Below are positions 18,233 through 26,578 of a stretch of 64,000 nucleotides of DNA, in pieces. The position numbers were made by a program, and so were the translations under genes. Within the stretch, counting starts at the first letter, position 1; each line of letters starts with the position of its first letter. A model generated the notes under the pieces. That model was not told the origin of the DNA and did no database searches. It saw only the letters and a list, made by a program, of their open reading frames with translations. The DNA is from Bacillus ndiopicus. GTDB taxonomy: Bacteria; Bacillota; Bacilli; Bacillales_A; Planococcaceae. The stretch covers positions 806,001 through 870,000 of the forward strand of contig NZ_HG964403.1 in NCBI RefSeq assembly GCF_000612805.1, in the 5' to 3' direction.

Positions 18233-19618
18233 TTGGATAACGGACAACAACAGCACGATAATACATTAAAACGTTCCATGAAAAGTCGCCATTTATTAAT
18301 GTTATCACTTGGTGGCGTTATTGGAACAGGCTTATTTTTAAATGTTGGTTATACCATTAATCAGGCTGGACCTGGTGGTGCATTAATTGGTTATTTATTT
18401 GGTGGCTTAATTTTATTTATGGTGATGAATTGTCTTGGAGAGTTAGCCGTTTATATGCCTGTAACAGGCTCTTTTCAAACATATGCTACCCGCTTTATTA
18501 GTCCAGCGGCAGGCTTTTCCTTAGGCTGGATGTATTTTGTTGGCTCCGCTGCTACGGCAGGTGTTGAATTTACTGCGGCAGGTATTTTAATGCAGCATTG
18601 GTTTCCAGACGTAGCGATATGGATATGGTGTGCTGTTTTTATGGTGCTGTTGTTTGGCTTGAATGCCTTGACAACGAGAGGCTTTGCAGAAGCAGAGTTT
18701 TGGTTTGCGGGTATTAAAGTTGTCGCAGTTATTGCCTTTATAGTGATTGGAGCAGCTGCAATTTTGGGGGTTATTCCTTTAGCGGATCGTCCAACTCCGC
18801 ACTTAACGAATTTAGCACCGTCTGGATGGTTTCCAGCAGGTGTCACGGTTATTTTTGTAACAATGATGAATGTTATCTTCTCTTATCAAGGGTCTGAGCT
18901 AGTAGGGATTGCAGCTGGAGAAACAGAACAGCCAGAAAAAAATATTCCAAAAGCAATACGCACAATTATTTTTAGAATTATTGTCTTTTATATTGCTTCT
19001 ATTATTGTATTATCTGCCATTTTCCCTGCGTCTGAGCTCGGTTTGTTAGAAAGCCCATTCGTTACTTTAATGAAAATAGCAGGTGTACCATATGCAGCAG
19101 ATATTATGAATTTTGTTATTTTAACAGCCATTTTATCAGTAGGGAACTCTTGTCTTTTTGCTTCAACTCGCTTACTTTGGTCAATGTCAAATGAAGGTAT
19201 GGCACCTAAAATGTTTGGACGTTTAACAAAAAATAAAGTCCCATTAAATGCACTAATATTTACGATGTTATTTTCATTATTATCGCTATTAACAAGTGTT
19301 ATAGAAGCGGATACAGTATTTGTTATTTTAATGTCGATAGCAGGTATTTCAGTCACAATATCTTGGATGGGTATTTGTGCATCACAATTCATGTTTCGTC
19401 GTCGTTTCATACAAGCTGGAGGCGACATCGCTGATTTAAAATTTAAAATTCCCTTTTATCCATTAATACCGTTAGTTTGTATAGCGTTTTGTGTATTAAT
19501 TCTTGTATTTTTAGCATTTGACTCAACACAGGTAATTGGTTTGTTATATGGGATTAGTTTCTTTATCGCATGTATGATTTTTTATAAAGTAAAATTAAGT
19601 AAACAACAGCATGGATAA
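18233..19618 (+). CDS. Amino acid permease (APC superfamily)
   Basis: About 461 residues with roughly 12 membrane spans and the N-terminal SLGGVIGTGLF consensus of the amino acid transporter family (LysP/RocE/GabP-like). A TTG at 18233 is preferred because the purine-rich AAGAAGGGAAG lies just before it; an ATG nine codons upstream has no ribosome binding site. It sits between DDAH and rocB, so its cargo is probably arginine or a modified arginine. Substrate cannot be read from the sequence. Confidence 0.88.
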   Translation: MDNGQQQHDNTLKRSMKSRHLLMLSLGGVIGTGLFLNVGYTINQAGPGGALIGYLFGGLILFMVMNCLGELAVYMPVTGSFQTYATRFISPAAGFSLGWMYFVGSAATAGVEFTAAGILMQHWFPDVAIWIWCAVFMVLLFGLNALTTRGFAEAEFWFAGIKVVAVIAFIVIGAAAILGVIPLADRPTPHLTNLAPSGWFPAGVTVIFVTMMNVIFSYQGSELVGIAAGETEQPEKNIPKAIRTIIFRIIVFYIASIIVLSAIFPASELGLLESPFVTLMKIAGVPYAADIMNFVILTAILSVGNSCLFASTRLLWSMSNEGMAPKMFGRLTKNKVPLNALIFTMLFSLLSLLTSVIEADTVFVILMSIAGISVTISWMGICASQFMFRRRFIQAGGDIADLKFKIPFYPLIPLVCIAFCVLILVFLAFDSTQVIGLLYGISFFIACMIFYKVKLSKQQHG

Positions 19619-19637
19619 TTATAGAGGAGAAATATTT

Positions 19638-21242
19638 ATGAATTGGAATACACCAGAAAAGCTACGCGCCTTATTATGTGAAATTGTAAGCTGGGAAAGC
19701 AGAACATTAACGAAAGGCGAAAATGAGTTTGCTTATAAAATGAAGGGTAAATTGGAAACTCTGTCATATTTTCAACAGCGACCTGAATTGATTGAATTGC
19801 ATGATGCTGGACTTGGTCGGCATGCTGTAACAGCACTTTATAAGCATCCAATGGCGACAGAAACTGTTGTATTAATCAGTCATTTTGATACAGTGCATAC
19901 AGAAGAGTATGGTGAGCTTGAACCACTTGCTTTTTATCCAGAAGAACTGACGAAAAAGTTGATGGAGCCAAAGCATTTTAAAGATTTACCCGAATCAGTG
20001 AAAATCGATTTGGAGTCAGGTAAATATTTATTTGGGCGCGGCACAATGGATATGAAAATGGGACTAGCCTTGCATATGCAGTTGATTGAAAAGGCAAGCA
20101 ATGAAGGGTGGCCAATTAACCTTTTATTAACTACTGTTCCAGATGAAGAGGTAAATTCAGCTGGAATGCGTGCAGCAGTAGCAGAGCTAGTTCGATTACG
20201 TGAGCAGCATCAGTTAACATATAAATTATTTTTAAACAGTGAGCCTTCTTTTTCACAAGAACCTACTGATATCAAAGAGTATATTTATTCTGGAACAATT
20301 GGGAAGATTATGCCTGCCGCTTTGTTTTATGGGAAAGAAACACATGTTGGTGAGCCTTTAAAAGGGATGACTGCTAATTATATTGCTTCTTATATGACGC
20401 AGCATATGGAATGGAATCCCGTTTTCCGTGAGCAGGATTTAGGAGAAAGCACGCCACTTCCAGTATCATTGCAATTAAAAGATTTGAAAATGGAGTATTC
20501 GACACAAACTCCTTATCGCGCTGCTGCGCTGTATAATGTGTTTTTAATGAAGCGAACAGCATCAGAGGTAATGGATATTTTTGAGCAAGTGGCAGTAGAA
20601 GCGATGAATGCTTGTAATACGCATTATCAAAAAATTTGTGAGCGTGAAGGTGTCAAAGGTGTAGGAGCTGTAAAGGTTATTCGTTATGAAGCACTTTTAG
20701 AGCATGCTATAGGGAAGCTAGGGGAAGAGGAGGTTGAGGAAATTAAACAGCGCGTTATCAATCATGAAGGCTGGGACGATCGGGAGAAATCCATTCGTAT
20801 TGTGGATCAGCTAATGATTCGCTGTCAGGAGTTAGCACCAGCAACCGTGCTACTTTATGCACCACCATACTATCCAGCAATTAACTCATCGAATCATCCT
20901 GTTGTCGAACAATCAACCGAATTGCTGAAAAAGATAGCGAAAACGTTTAATAATGAGGTTGAACAAATTCATTATTTTAATGGCATATGTGATTTAAGTT
21001 ATGTCAATTATTCAGATAGTGAGAACGACTGGTTAGCATTCGAAAAAAACACACCTGTCTGGGGAGAAACATACAGCATACCTTTTGATATGATGGCAGC
21101 ACTACAAGGTCCAGTGTTGAATGTAGGTCCATTCGGTAAAGATCCACATCAGAAAACAGAAAGATTACATGTCGATAGTGCCTTTATTGAAATGCCTGTG
21201 ATGATTGAGACACTTATTAAAAGTTTATCTGGAACAGATTGA
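19638..21242 (+). CDS. rocB: RocB-like M20-family metallohydrolase
   Basis: A 534-residue M20 peptidase-fold enzyme of the RocB type, named for arginine utilisation but of unknown reaction. Metal-binding motifs are intact: SHFDTVHT (His and Asp), GRGTMDMKMG, PDEEVNSAG with the catalytic Glu pair, SEPSF and a C-terminal DPHQKTERLH. M20 enzymes hydrolyse amide bonds of N-acylated or carbamoylated amino acids and small peptides. GAGGAG at 19624-19629 fixes the ATG at 19638. A hydrolase in a locus that makes citrulline may release an amino acid from a conjugate; this is inference. Confidence 0.85.
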   Translation: MNWNTPEKLRALLCEIVSWESRTLTKGENEFAYKMKGKLETLSYFQQRPELIELHDAGLGRHAVTALYKHPMATETVVLISHFDTVHTEEYGELEPLAFYPEELTKKLMEPKHFKDLPESVKIDLESGKYLFGRGTMDMKMGLALHMQLIEKASNEGWPINLLLTTVPDEEVNSAGMRAAVAELVRLREQHQLTYKLFLNSEPSFSQEPTDIKEYIYSGTIGKIMPAALFYGKETHVGEPLKGMTANYIASYMTQHMEWNPVFREQDLGESTPLPVSLQLKDLKMEYSTQTPYRAAALYNVFLMKRTASEVMDIFEQVAVEAMNACNTHYQKICEREGVKGVGAVKVIRYEALLEHAIGKLGEEEVEEIKQRVINHEGWDDREKSIRIVDQLMIRCQELAPATVLLYAPPYYPAINSSNHPVVEQSTELLKKIAKTFNNEVEQIHYFNGICDLSYVNYSDSENDWLAFEKNTPVWGETYSIPFDMMAALQGPVLNVGPFGKDPHQKTERLHVDSAFIEMPVMIETLIKSLSGTD

Positions 21243-21271
21243 AAGTAATAATTTGAACATAAGCAAAGGTA

Positions 21272-21343
21272 TTTCGCACGCAAAGAGGCCAAATTTGCAC
21301 GTTAAATTATACTTTTCGCACACAAAGAACTCCAATTTACACG
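21272..21343 (+). repeat. Two imperfect 30-base direct repeats after rocB
   Basis: TTTCGCACGCAAAGA continuing to 21301 and TTTCGCACACAAAGA continuing to 21343 are 30-base units repeated at a 42-base period. They share TTTCGCAC-CAAAGA, CCAATTT-type and CACG blocks. No reading frame covers both. They sit in the 328-base gap before yloU, which otherwise holds only a terminator and the yloU upstream region. Confidence 0.55.
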
Positions 21344-21361
21344 CAAGCCTGAATGTAGAAA

Positions 21362-21406
21362 GCGCGCATGGAATCAAGGTTTTCCACTTTGATTTCATGC
21401 GCTTTA
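21362..21406 (+). terminator. Probable terminator after rocB
   Basis: GCGCATGGAATCAA (21364-21377) pairs imperfectly with TTTGATTTCATGCGC (21388-21402), followed by TTTATTG. It closes the accessory cluster. Confidence 0.6.
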
Positions 21407-21570
21407 TTGATGTTATATCGTAGTCCTGTTTTTAAAATAACAGTTTGTGTTTGTGAGTTAATAACTATATTCCTATAAATCACTCTAGACGAATCACGGC
21501 GTTTCCTTTTATAATTATTGTTTATGTAGTACAATAAAGAGTAGTCTAAAAGTGCTTAGGGGGCGTATTT

Positions 21571-21933
21571 ATGTCAATAGAAATCCACAACGAATTCGGA
21601 CAAATTGATATTTCGAACGATGTGATCGCGCAAATTGCAGGTGGGGCAGCGGTAGAATGCTATGGTATCGTTGGTATGGCAAGCAAGCATCAAATTCGAG
21701 ATGGATTAACAGATATTTTACGTAAAGAGAACTTTACAAAAGGTGTGATAGTTCGTCAGGAAGGCGAAGATTTACATATTGATATGTACATTATCGTAAG
21801 CTACGGTACAAAAATTTCTGAAATTGCTTACCAAGTTCAATCAACAGTAAAATATACAGTAAATAAAACATTAGGTATGAGCGTGAAGTCGGTTAATATT
21901 TTCGTACAGGGCGTTCGTGTGATGAATGTGTAA
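21571..21933 (+). CDS. yloU: Asp23/YloU family envelope-stress protein
   Basis: A 120-residue Asp23-family (DUF322) protein. It starts MSIEIHNEFGQIDISNDVIAQIAGGAA, followed by the conserved ECYGIVGMAS and the later VNIFVQGVRV. Family members are small cytoplasmic or membrane-associated proteins linked to envelope stress and, beside fakA, to fatty-acid metabolism. Their exact role is not established. It lies 18 bases before fakA, the usual pair in Firmicutes. TAGGGGGCG is the ribosome binding site. Confidence 0.92.
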   Translation: MSIEIHNEFGQIDISNDVIAQIAGGAAVECYGIVGMASKHQIRDGLTDILRKENFTKGVIVRQEGEDLHIDMYIIVSYGTKISEIAYQVQSTVKYTVNKTLGMSVKSVNIFVQGVRVMNV

Positions 21934-21951
21934 GAGGAGGAAATCAATCTA

Positions 21952-23595
21952 ATGAAGTCTTTAGGCGGAATGAAACTCGCAGAAATGGTACAAATGGGTG
22001 CACATCATTTATACCAAAATGCGGCTTATGTAGATTCGTTAAACGTATTCCCAGTTCCAGATGGTGATACAGGAACGAACATGAATTTATCGATGACATC
22101 GGGTGCGAAGGAAACAGAGGTACAAGCACAGGAACATATCGGAAAAACGTCACAAGGATTAGCGAAAGGCCTATTAATGGGGGCTCGTGGAAATTCGGGT
22201 GTTATTTTATCACAATTATTCCGTGGCTTTAGTAAAGCAATCGAAAAGGAGCAGGAAATTGATGCGATTAGCTTTGCTGACGCTTTTCAAGCAGGTGTAG
22301 ATACAGCATATAAGGCAGTAATGAAGCCTGTTGAAGGAACGATTTTAACAGTCGCACGTGAAGCGGCTGCAAAGGCTGTTGAAGTAGCGCATGATGAAGA
22401 CGATATTATCGTTGTTATGGAAGCACTTGTGGCGGAAGCAAAAGCATCTCTTGCGCGTACGCCGGAGCAGCTTCCTGTATTAAAGGAAGTAGGCGTTGTG
22501 GATAGCGGTGGACAAGGTTTAGTATTTGTTTATGAGGGTTTCCTTGCATCTTTAAAAGGCGAGCCATTACCACAAAAAAATGAATCTTCTTTAGATGATT
22601 TAATTAATGCTGAGCATCATCGTGTGCAAGATTTTATGAATACAGAGGATATCGAATTCGGTTACTGTACAGAAATCATGGTACGCTTCGAGGCGGATAA
22701 AGAGCCGTTTAATGAAGAACAATTCCGTCAAGAGTTAAACCCTATGGGTGACTCATTACTTGTAATTTCAGATGATGAGATTGCTAAAGTGCATATTCAT
22801 TCAGAAACACCAGGAGCGGTACTTGCAGCAGGTCAAAAATATGGTAGCTTAATCAAAATTAAAGTAGATAATATGCGTGAGCAGCATTCTGCAATTGTGG
22901 GTGAGACACCTGTAGCGAAAGCGCCAAAAGTGGAGCAACATCCATATGCTGTTGTGACGATTGCAATGGGTGAAGGCGTAGCAAATTTACTGCGCTCAAT
23001 CGGAGCTTCTTATGTTATTGAAGGTGGTCAAACGATGAATCCTTCTACAGAAGATATTGTGAAAGCAGTAAAGGAAATCGGTGCAGAACGCGTAATCATT
23101 TTACCAAATAACAAAAATATTATTATGGCTGCAGAGCAAGCCGTTGAGTTATTAGATATTGAAGCAGCTGTTGTACCAACAAAAACAATTCCACAAGGGA
23201 TGGCAGCGATTTTAGCATTTAATCCAGAAACTTCGGTTGAAGAAAATAAATCAAGTATGACGGATAGCTTTGCTCATGTCAAAACAGGTCAAGTAACATT
23301 TGCGGTACGCGATACATCGATTGACGGTGTAGAAATTCGCAAAGATGAGTTTATGGCATTAGCAGAAGGTAAAATCGTTTTATCAACACCAACAATGATG
23401 GAGGCAGCACAAACAGTTGTAACATCACTTGTTGATGAAGATGCCGAAATTATCACGGTTATTTATGGTGAAGATGCAACAGCAGATGAAGCAGCACAAT
23501 TAGCTGCATTTATCGAAGAAAATTACCCTGATGCAGAAGTTGAAATTGTTGATGGGAAACAAGCATTATATCCGTTTATATTGTCTGTAGAGTAA
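21952..23595 (+). CDS. fakA: Fatty acid kinase catalytic subunit FakA (DAK2/YloV)
   Basis: Phosphorylates fatty acids carried by FakB (DegV) proteins to acyl phosphates for phospholipid synthesis. The 547 residues hold an N-terminal DhaL-like ATP-binding domain with PVPDGDTGTNM (about 34-44) and GARGNSGVILSQLFRG, a central region with a candidate catalytic His (VHIHSETPG), and a C-terminal FakB-binding domain. GAGGAGG upstream supports the ATG. A terminator follows directly. Confidence 0.95.
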   Translation: MKSLGGMKLAEMVQMGAHHLYQNAAYVDSLNVFPVPDGDTGTNMNLSMTSGAKETEVQAQEHIGKTSQGLAKGLLMGARGNSGVILSQLFRGFSKAIEKEQEIDAISFADAFQAGVDTAYKAVMKPVEGTILTVAREAAAKAVEVAHDEDDIIVVMEALVAEAKASLARTPEQLPVLKEVGVVDSGGQGLVFVYEGFLASLKGEPLPQKNESSLDDLINAEHHRVQDFMNTEDIEFGYCTEIMVRFEADKEPFNEEQFRQELNPMGDSLLVISDDEIAKVHIHSETPGAVLAAGQKYGSLIKIKVDNMREQHSAIVGETPVAKAPKVEQHPYAVVTIAMGEGVANLLRSIGASYVIEGGQTMNPSTEDIVKAVKEIGAERVIILPNNKNIIMAAEQAVELLDIEAAVVPTKTIPQGMAAILAFNPETSVEENKSSMTDSFAHVKTGQVTFAVRDTSIDGVEIRKDEFMALAEGKIVLSTPTMMEAAQTVVTSLVDEDAEIITVIYGEDATADEAAQLAAFIEENYPDAEVEIVDGKQALYPFILSVE

Positions 23596-23597
23596 GA

Positions 23598-23635
23598 TAA
23601 AGCTGTAGGGAAATTTGTTTCCTTGCAGCTTTTTG
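23598..23635 (+). terminator. Terminator after fakA
   Basis: AAAGCTGTAGGGAAA (23599-23613) pairs with TTTCCTTGCAGCTTT (23618-23632), followed by TTG. Confidence 0.75.
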
Positions 23636-23740
23636 TGATAATCAAAAATAATAATCCGCACAACGATATTTTGGATAAAAATAGATTGAGCAAGAAGTAA
23701 CTTTTCTTTTTATTAGAATCATATCTCTAATCCAACCTTG

Positions 23741-23807
23741 TTTTAAGGTGGAAAATCTCACCTTAAAATAAGTAAATTTTGTGTCTAAGCGATAATTCTG
23801 ATACACT
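23741..23807 (+). promoter_or_regulatory. Palindrome and promoter upstream of sdaAB
   Basis: TTTTAAGGTG (23741-23750) and CACCTTAAAA (23759-23768) are a perfect 10-base inverted repeat. Downstream, TTGTGT (23779-23784), a 17-base spacer and TACACT (23802-23807) form a plausible promoter. The palindrome lies just upstream of the -35 region, a position suited to an activator or repressor site. The regulator is not known. Confidence 0.5.
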
Positions 23808-23844
23808 ACATAGTAAATAAGAGATTTTTTTAGGAGGAACGGGT

Positions 23845-24507
23845 ATGAAATTTACTTCCGTTTTTGATATTATCGGACCTGTTATGATTGGTCCTTCATC
23901 CTCACATACGGCTGGTGCAGCACGAATAGGGCGTGTGGCAAGAGATTTATTTGGTCGTCAGCCAAAATGGGCAAAAATTTATTTATACGGTTCGTTTGCA
24001 GAAACTTATCGTGGACATGGTACAGATGTAGCAATTGTCGGCGGTTTACTTGATTACGATACGTACGATGAACGCATTAAAACAGCATTTGAGGATGCTG
24101 AAAAAGCAGATTTATCCTTTGAATTTATCCCTGAGGAGGCGCATAAGGAGCACCCAAACACAACGCGCATCGTTATGGGAGATGATGAAGGTGAAATGAG
24201 CGTTGAAGGTATTTCAATTGGTGGAGGGAAAATTGAAATCAGTGAAGTAAACGGTTTCAAACTTCGTTTAACAGGTGGTATGCCTGCAATTTTAGTTGTT
24301 CATGATGATCGTGCTGGTTGTATTGCCAACGTTGCCAATTGTTTAGCGATGCACAATGTCAACATTGGGCATATGGAAGTATCGCGTATTGAGCGCGGTT
24401 TAACAGCGTTAATGGTTATTGAAGTAGATCAAAATATCGAAGATCGTGTGCTTCAGCAAATTTCATATATCCCACATATTACTAAAGTATCGAGAATTAA
24501 CAACTAA
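23845..24507 (+). CDS. sdaAB: L-serine ammonia-lyase, iron-sulfur type, beta subunit
   Basis: Part of the heterodimeric enzyme that deaminates L-serine to pyruvate and ammonia. The 220 residues begin with the SVFDIIGPVMIGPSSSHTAGA motif region and end in an ACT domain (about 148-220: PAILVVHDDRAGCIANVAN). TAGGAGGAA upstream sets the ATG. It is followed by sdaAA after 12 bases. Confidence 0.97.
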   Translation: MKFTSVFDIIGPVMIGPSSSHTAGAARIGRVARDLFGRQPKWAKIYLYGSFAETYRGHGTDVAIVGGLLDYDTYDERIKTAFEDAEKADLSFEFIPEEAHKEHPNTTRIVMGDDEGEMSVEGISIGGGKIEISEVNGFKLRLTGGMPAILVVHDDRAGCIANVANCLAMHNVNIGHMEVSRIERGLTALMVIEVDQNIEDRVLQQISYIPHITKVSRINN

Positions 24508-24519
24508 GGAGTGAGCAAA

Positions 24520-25416
24520 ATGGACGTATTATTTCAAAATGTACGAGAATTAGTAGAGCGTGCAGAGCAAGAAGGAAAGCTCATTTCTGAAATTATGATT
24601 GAGCAGGAAATAGCAATTACAGGGCGGTCACGCGAGGAAATTATGAAACAAATGGACCGCAATTTAACGGTTATGGAAGAAGCGGTAGAGCGTGGATTAC
24701 AAGGTGTACAATCTGTAACAGGTTTAACGGGTGGCGATGCAGTGCTATTGCAAAAATACATTGCCTCTGGAAAATCATTAGCGGGCGATTTATTATTAGA
24801 TGCAGTAAGCAAAGCGGTTGCAACAAATGAAGTAAATGCTGCGATGGGTACAATTTGCGCAACGCCAACAGCTGGTTCGGCTGGGGTTGTGCCAGGTACA
24901 CTATTTGCGATTCAGCATAAATTAAATCCAACACGTGAGCAAATGATTAACTTTTTGTTCACATCAGGCGCGTTTGGCTTTGTAGTAGCAAACAATGCAT
25001 CGATTTCTGGAGCAGCGGGTGGCTGTCAGGCGGAAGTTGGTTCAGCCGCAGGTATGGCAGCAGCAGCTATCGTTGAAATGGCTGGTGGTACACCACAGCA
25101 ATGTGCGGAAGGCTTTGCCATTACATTGAAAAATATGCTTGGACTTGTTTGTGACCCTGTTGCAGGATTAGTAGAAGTACCTTGTGTAAAGCGTAATGCG
25201 ATGGGGGCATCTAACGCAATTGTTGCAGCAGACATGGCATTAGCGGGTATCACGAGCCGTATCCCTTGTGATGAAGTCATCGGCGCAATGTATCGCATCG
25301 GTGAATCAATGAACCCAGACTTAAAAGAGACAGCACGCGGTGGACTAGCTGCAACACCTACTGGTAAAGCATTAGCAGCAAAAATCTTTGGTGGTGCAGT
25401 AGTGCAAGGGCAATAA
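24520..25416 (+). CDS. sdaAA: L-serine ammonia-lyase, iron-sulfur type, alpha subunit
   Basis: The 298-residue alpha subunit carries the [4Fe-4S] cluster that binds serine. Cysteines are in TICATPTAGSAG, GGCQAEVGSA and CDPVAGLVEVPCVKRNA, matching the conserved blocks of the family. ATG 24520 is preferred over the upstream GTG 24511 because AAGGAG overlaps that GTG and is well spaced for the ATG. A terminator follows. Confidence 0.97.
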   Translation: MDVLFQNVRELVERAEQEGKLISEIMIEQEIAITGRSREEIMKQMDRNLTVMEEAVERGLQGVQSVTGLTGGDAVLLQKYIASGKSLAGDLLLDAVSKAVATNEVNAAMGTICATPTAGSAGVVPGTLFAIQHKLNPTREQMINFLFTSGAFGFVVANNASISGAAGGCQAEVGSAAGMAAAAIVEMAGGTPQQCAEGFAITLKNMLGLVCDPVAGLVEVPCVKRNAMGASNAIVAADMALAGITSRIPCDEVIGAMYRIGESMNPDLKETARGGLAATPTGKALAAKIFGGAVVQGQ

Positions 25417-25441
25417 GGAATTTTTATCTTGATTCAATAAA

Positions 25442-25492
25442 AGTTTTCGAGAAATATAGGTGATAGCCTGCTTTCTCGAAAGCTTTATTTTT
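25442..25492 (+). terminator. Terminator after sdaAA
   Basis: AGTTTTCGAGAAA (25442-25454) pairs with TTTCTCGAAAGCT (25472-25484), then TTATTTTTT. Just before it, ATCTTGATTCAAT (about 25428-25440) resembles the first arm of repeat family 1. Confidence 0.75.
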
Positions 25493-25671
25493 TATTATAT
25501 TGATAATTTTTTATTACATAATAAAAAATTAAACATATGTTTCTTTTTGTAAGGAGCGAGTATTATACGTCTACAAAAAGTTATTAATGATAAACGTACA
25601 AATAAATAAGATAACAGCGGCAAAGAGCTACGATATATCCACAGCGTTTATATGGTTTATTGCAAGTCCTT

Positions 25672-26373
25672 TTAAATGTATATGTAAAACATATTTGGGA
25701 ACTGCTTTACAATGGCAATCGTAATTGTGTCTGCCATTTGTAAGGCTTGTGCTTCAATTTTATCAAATACGTTAATACTGGATTTAAAATCACCTTGGAG
25801 CATAAATACTGCCTCCGTTTTAGTAAGTGCCAGATGCTCAAAAAACATTTTTTGAAATCCCTCTCTTGAAATAAAAGGGTTTATCCTATTTAGAAAGTGG
25901 GCTACTTCTGCTCCATTTATGTACCACCTTTTTTCAGCAGCGGTTGCAGCCTCTTGATTGCCAGCTTTTGCGGCTTTGACAAGTTCCGCAGCAATCACCA
26001 AGTGCTTCCTTATTAAATTGCTATACATTGTCGCAATTTCATTTCCATAATAAGGTTTTAATATATCACCTGAATCTTCAGCATTGCGAAGAAGACGAGC
26101 CGTAACATCGTCTATATCTGGTAAACTAAAAACTATACTAATGATTGTCATCCTAGTCCAATATACATGTTGCTCCCAAACTAAACGCATAGAATTACTT
26201 AAATTAACTTTCTGTTGCGTATAAACAAGGTTGCCGCCACCGTGACATTGGTGCCTATGGTCACACCTACAATTTTCTCCACACTGACAATAGGGATTCA
26301 AACAAGCTGGATTGGAACAATTACGTTGGTAATAAGGATAACCACCAGAATATTCTCGTTCATTTCGCCACAT
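25672..26373 (-). CDS. Cys-rich, metallothionein-like N-terminus fused to a helical domain, function unknown
   Basis: A 233-residue protein I cannot name. Residues 19-44 hold seven Cys (19, 24, 29, 31, 35, 37, 43) and three His, including CQCGENCRC, a CxCGxxCxC pattern typical of metallothioneins. Residues about 50-230 form an all-helical, soluble domain with repeated acidic and His positions (WEQHVYW, IRKHLVIAAELV, FEHLALTKTEA) and the end QFPNMF. I recall that domain as a stand-alone Bacillus family often mislabelled acetylglutamate kinase. It has no signal peptide. GGAGGG precedes the ATG. It lies in a two-gene minus-strand insertion between sdaAA and recG. A role in metal binding or storage is inference. 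Confidence 0.7.
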   Translation of the reverse strand: MWRNEREYSGGYPYYQRNCSNPACLNPYCQCGENCRCDHRHQCHGGGNLVYTQQKVNLSNSMRLVWEQHVYWTRMTIISIVFSLPDIDDVTARLLRNAEDSGDILKPYYGNEIATMYSNLIRKHLVIAAELVKAAKAGNQEAATAAEKRWYINGAEVAHFLNRINPFISREGFQKMFFEHLALTKTEAVFMLQGDFKSSINVFDKIEAQALQMADTITIAIVKQFPNMFYIYI

Positions 26374-26578
26374 CTTTTATCCCTCCGAAAAACTTTCATT
26401 TTCATAAAAACACAGGTATTTATAATCATATGTAATTCTTAACTCATTTAGAATTGCAAGAAAAAGATAAAATAGTTTTGAAAAAAACTCTAACATATTA
26501 TAGATGTCTAATATTTTTTATAATTAAGTCTTAATAATTGTCTTTTCCCCAACACCTCTTTTTTGGTTATTACTCATA

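Noticed and set aside
18475-18846. 123-codon minus-strand frame inside the permease
   Set aside because: Antisense of hydrophobic membrane-span codons; no independent evidence.
15530-21242. Horizontal island with its own mobility genes
   Set aside because: Base and codon use look like the neighbours and no integrase, transposase or attachment site is visible, so transfer is not claimed beyond the difference in gene order.
25493-25671. Short peptide after TAAGGAGCGAG near 25550
   Set aside because: The AAGGAG is not followed by a start codon at usable distance with a meaningful frame.
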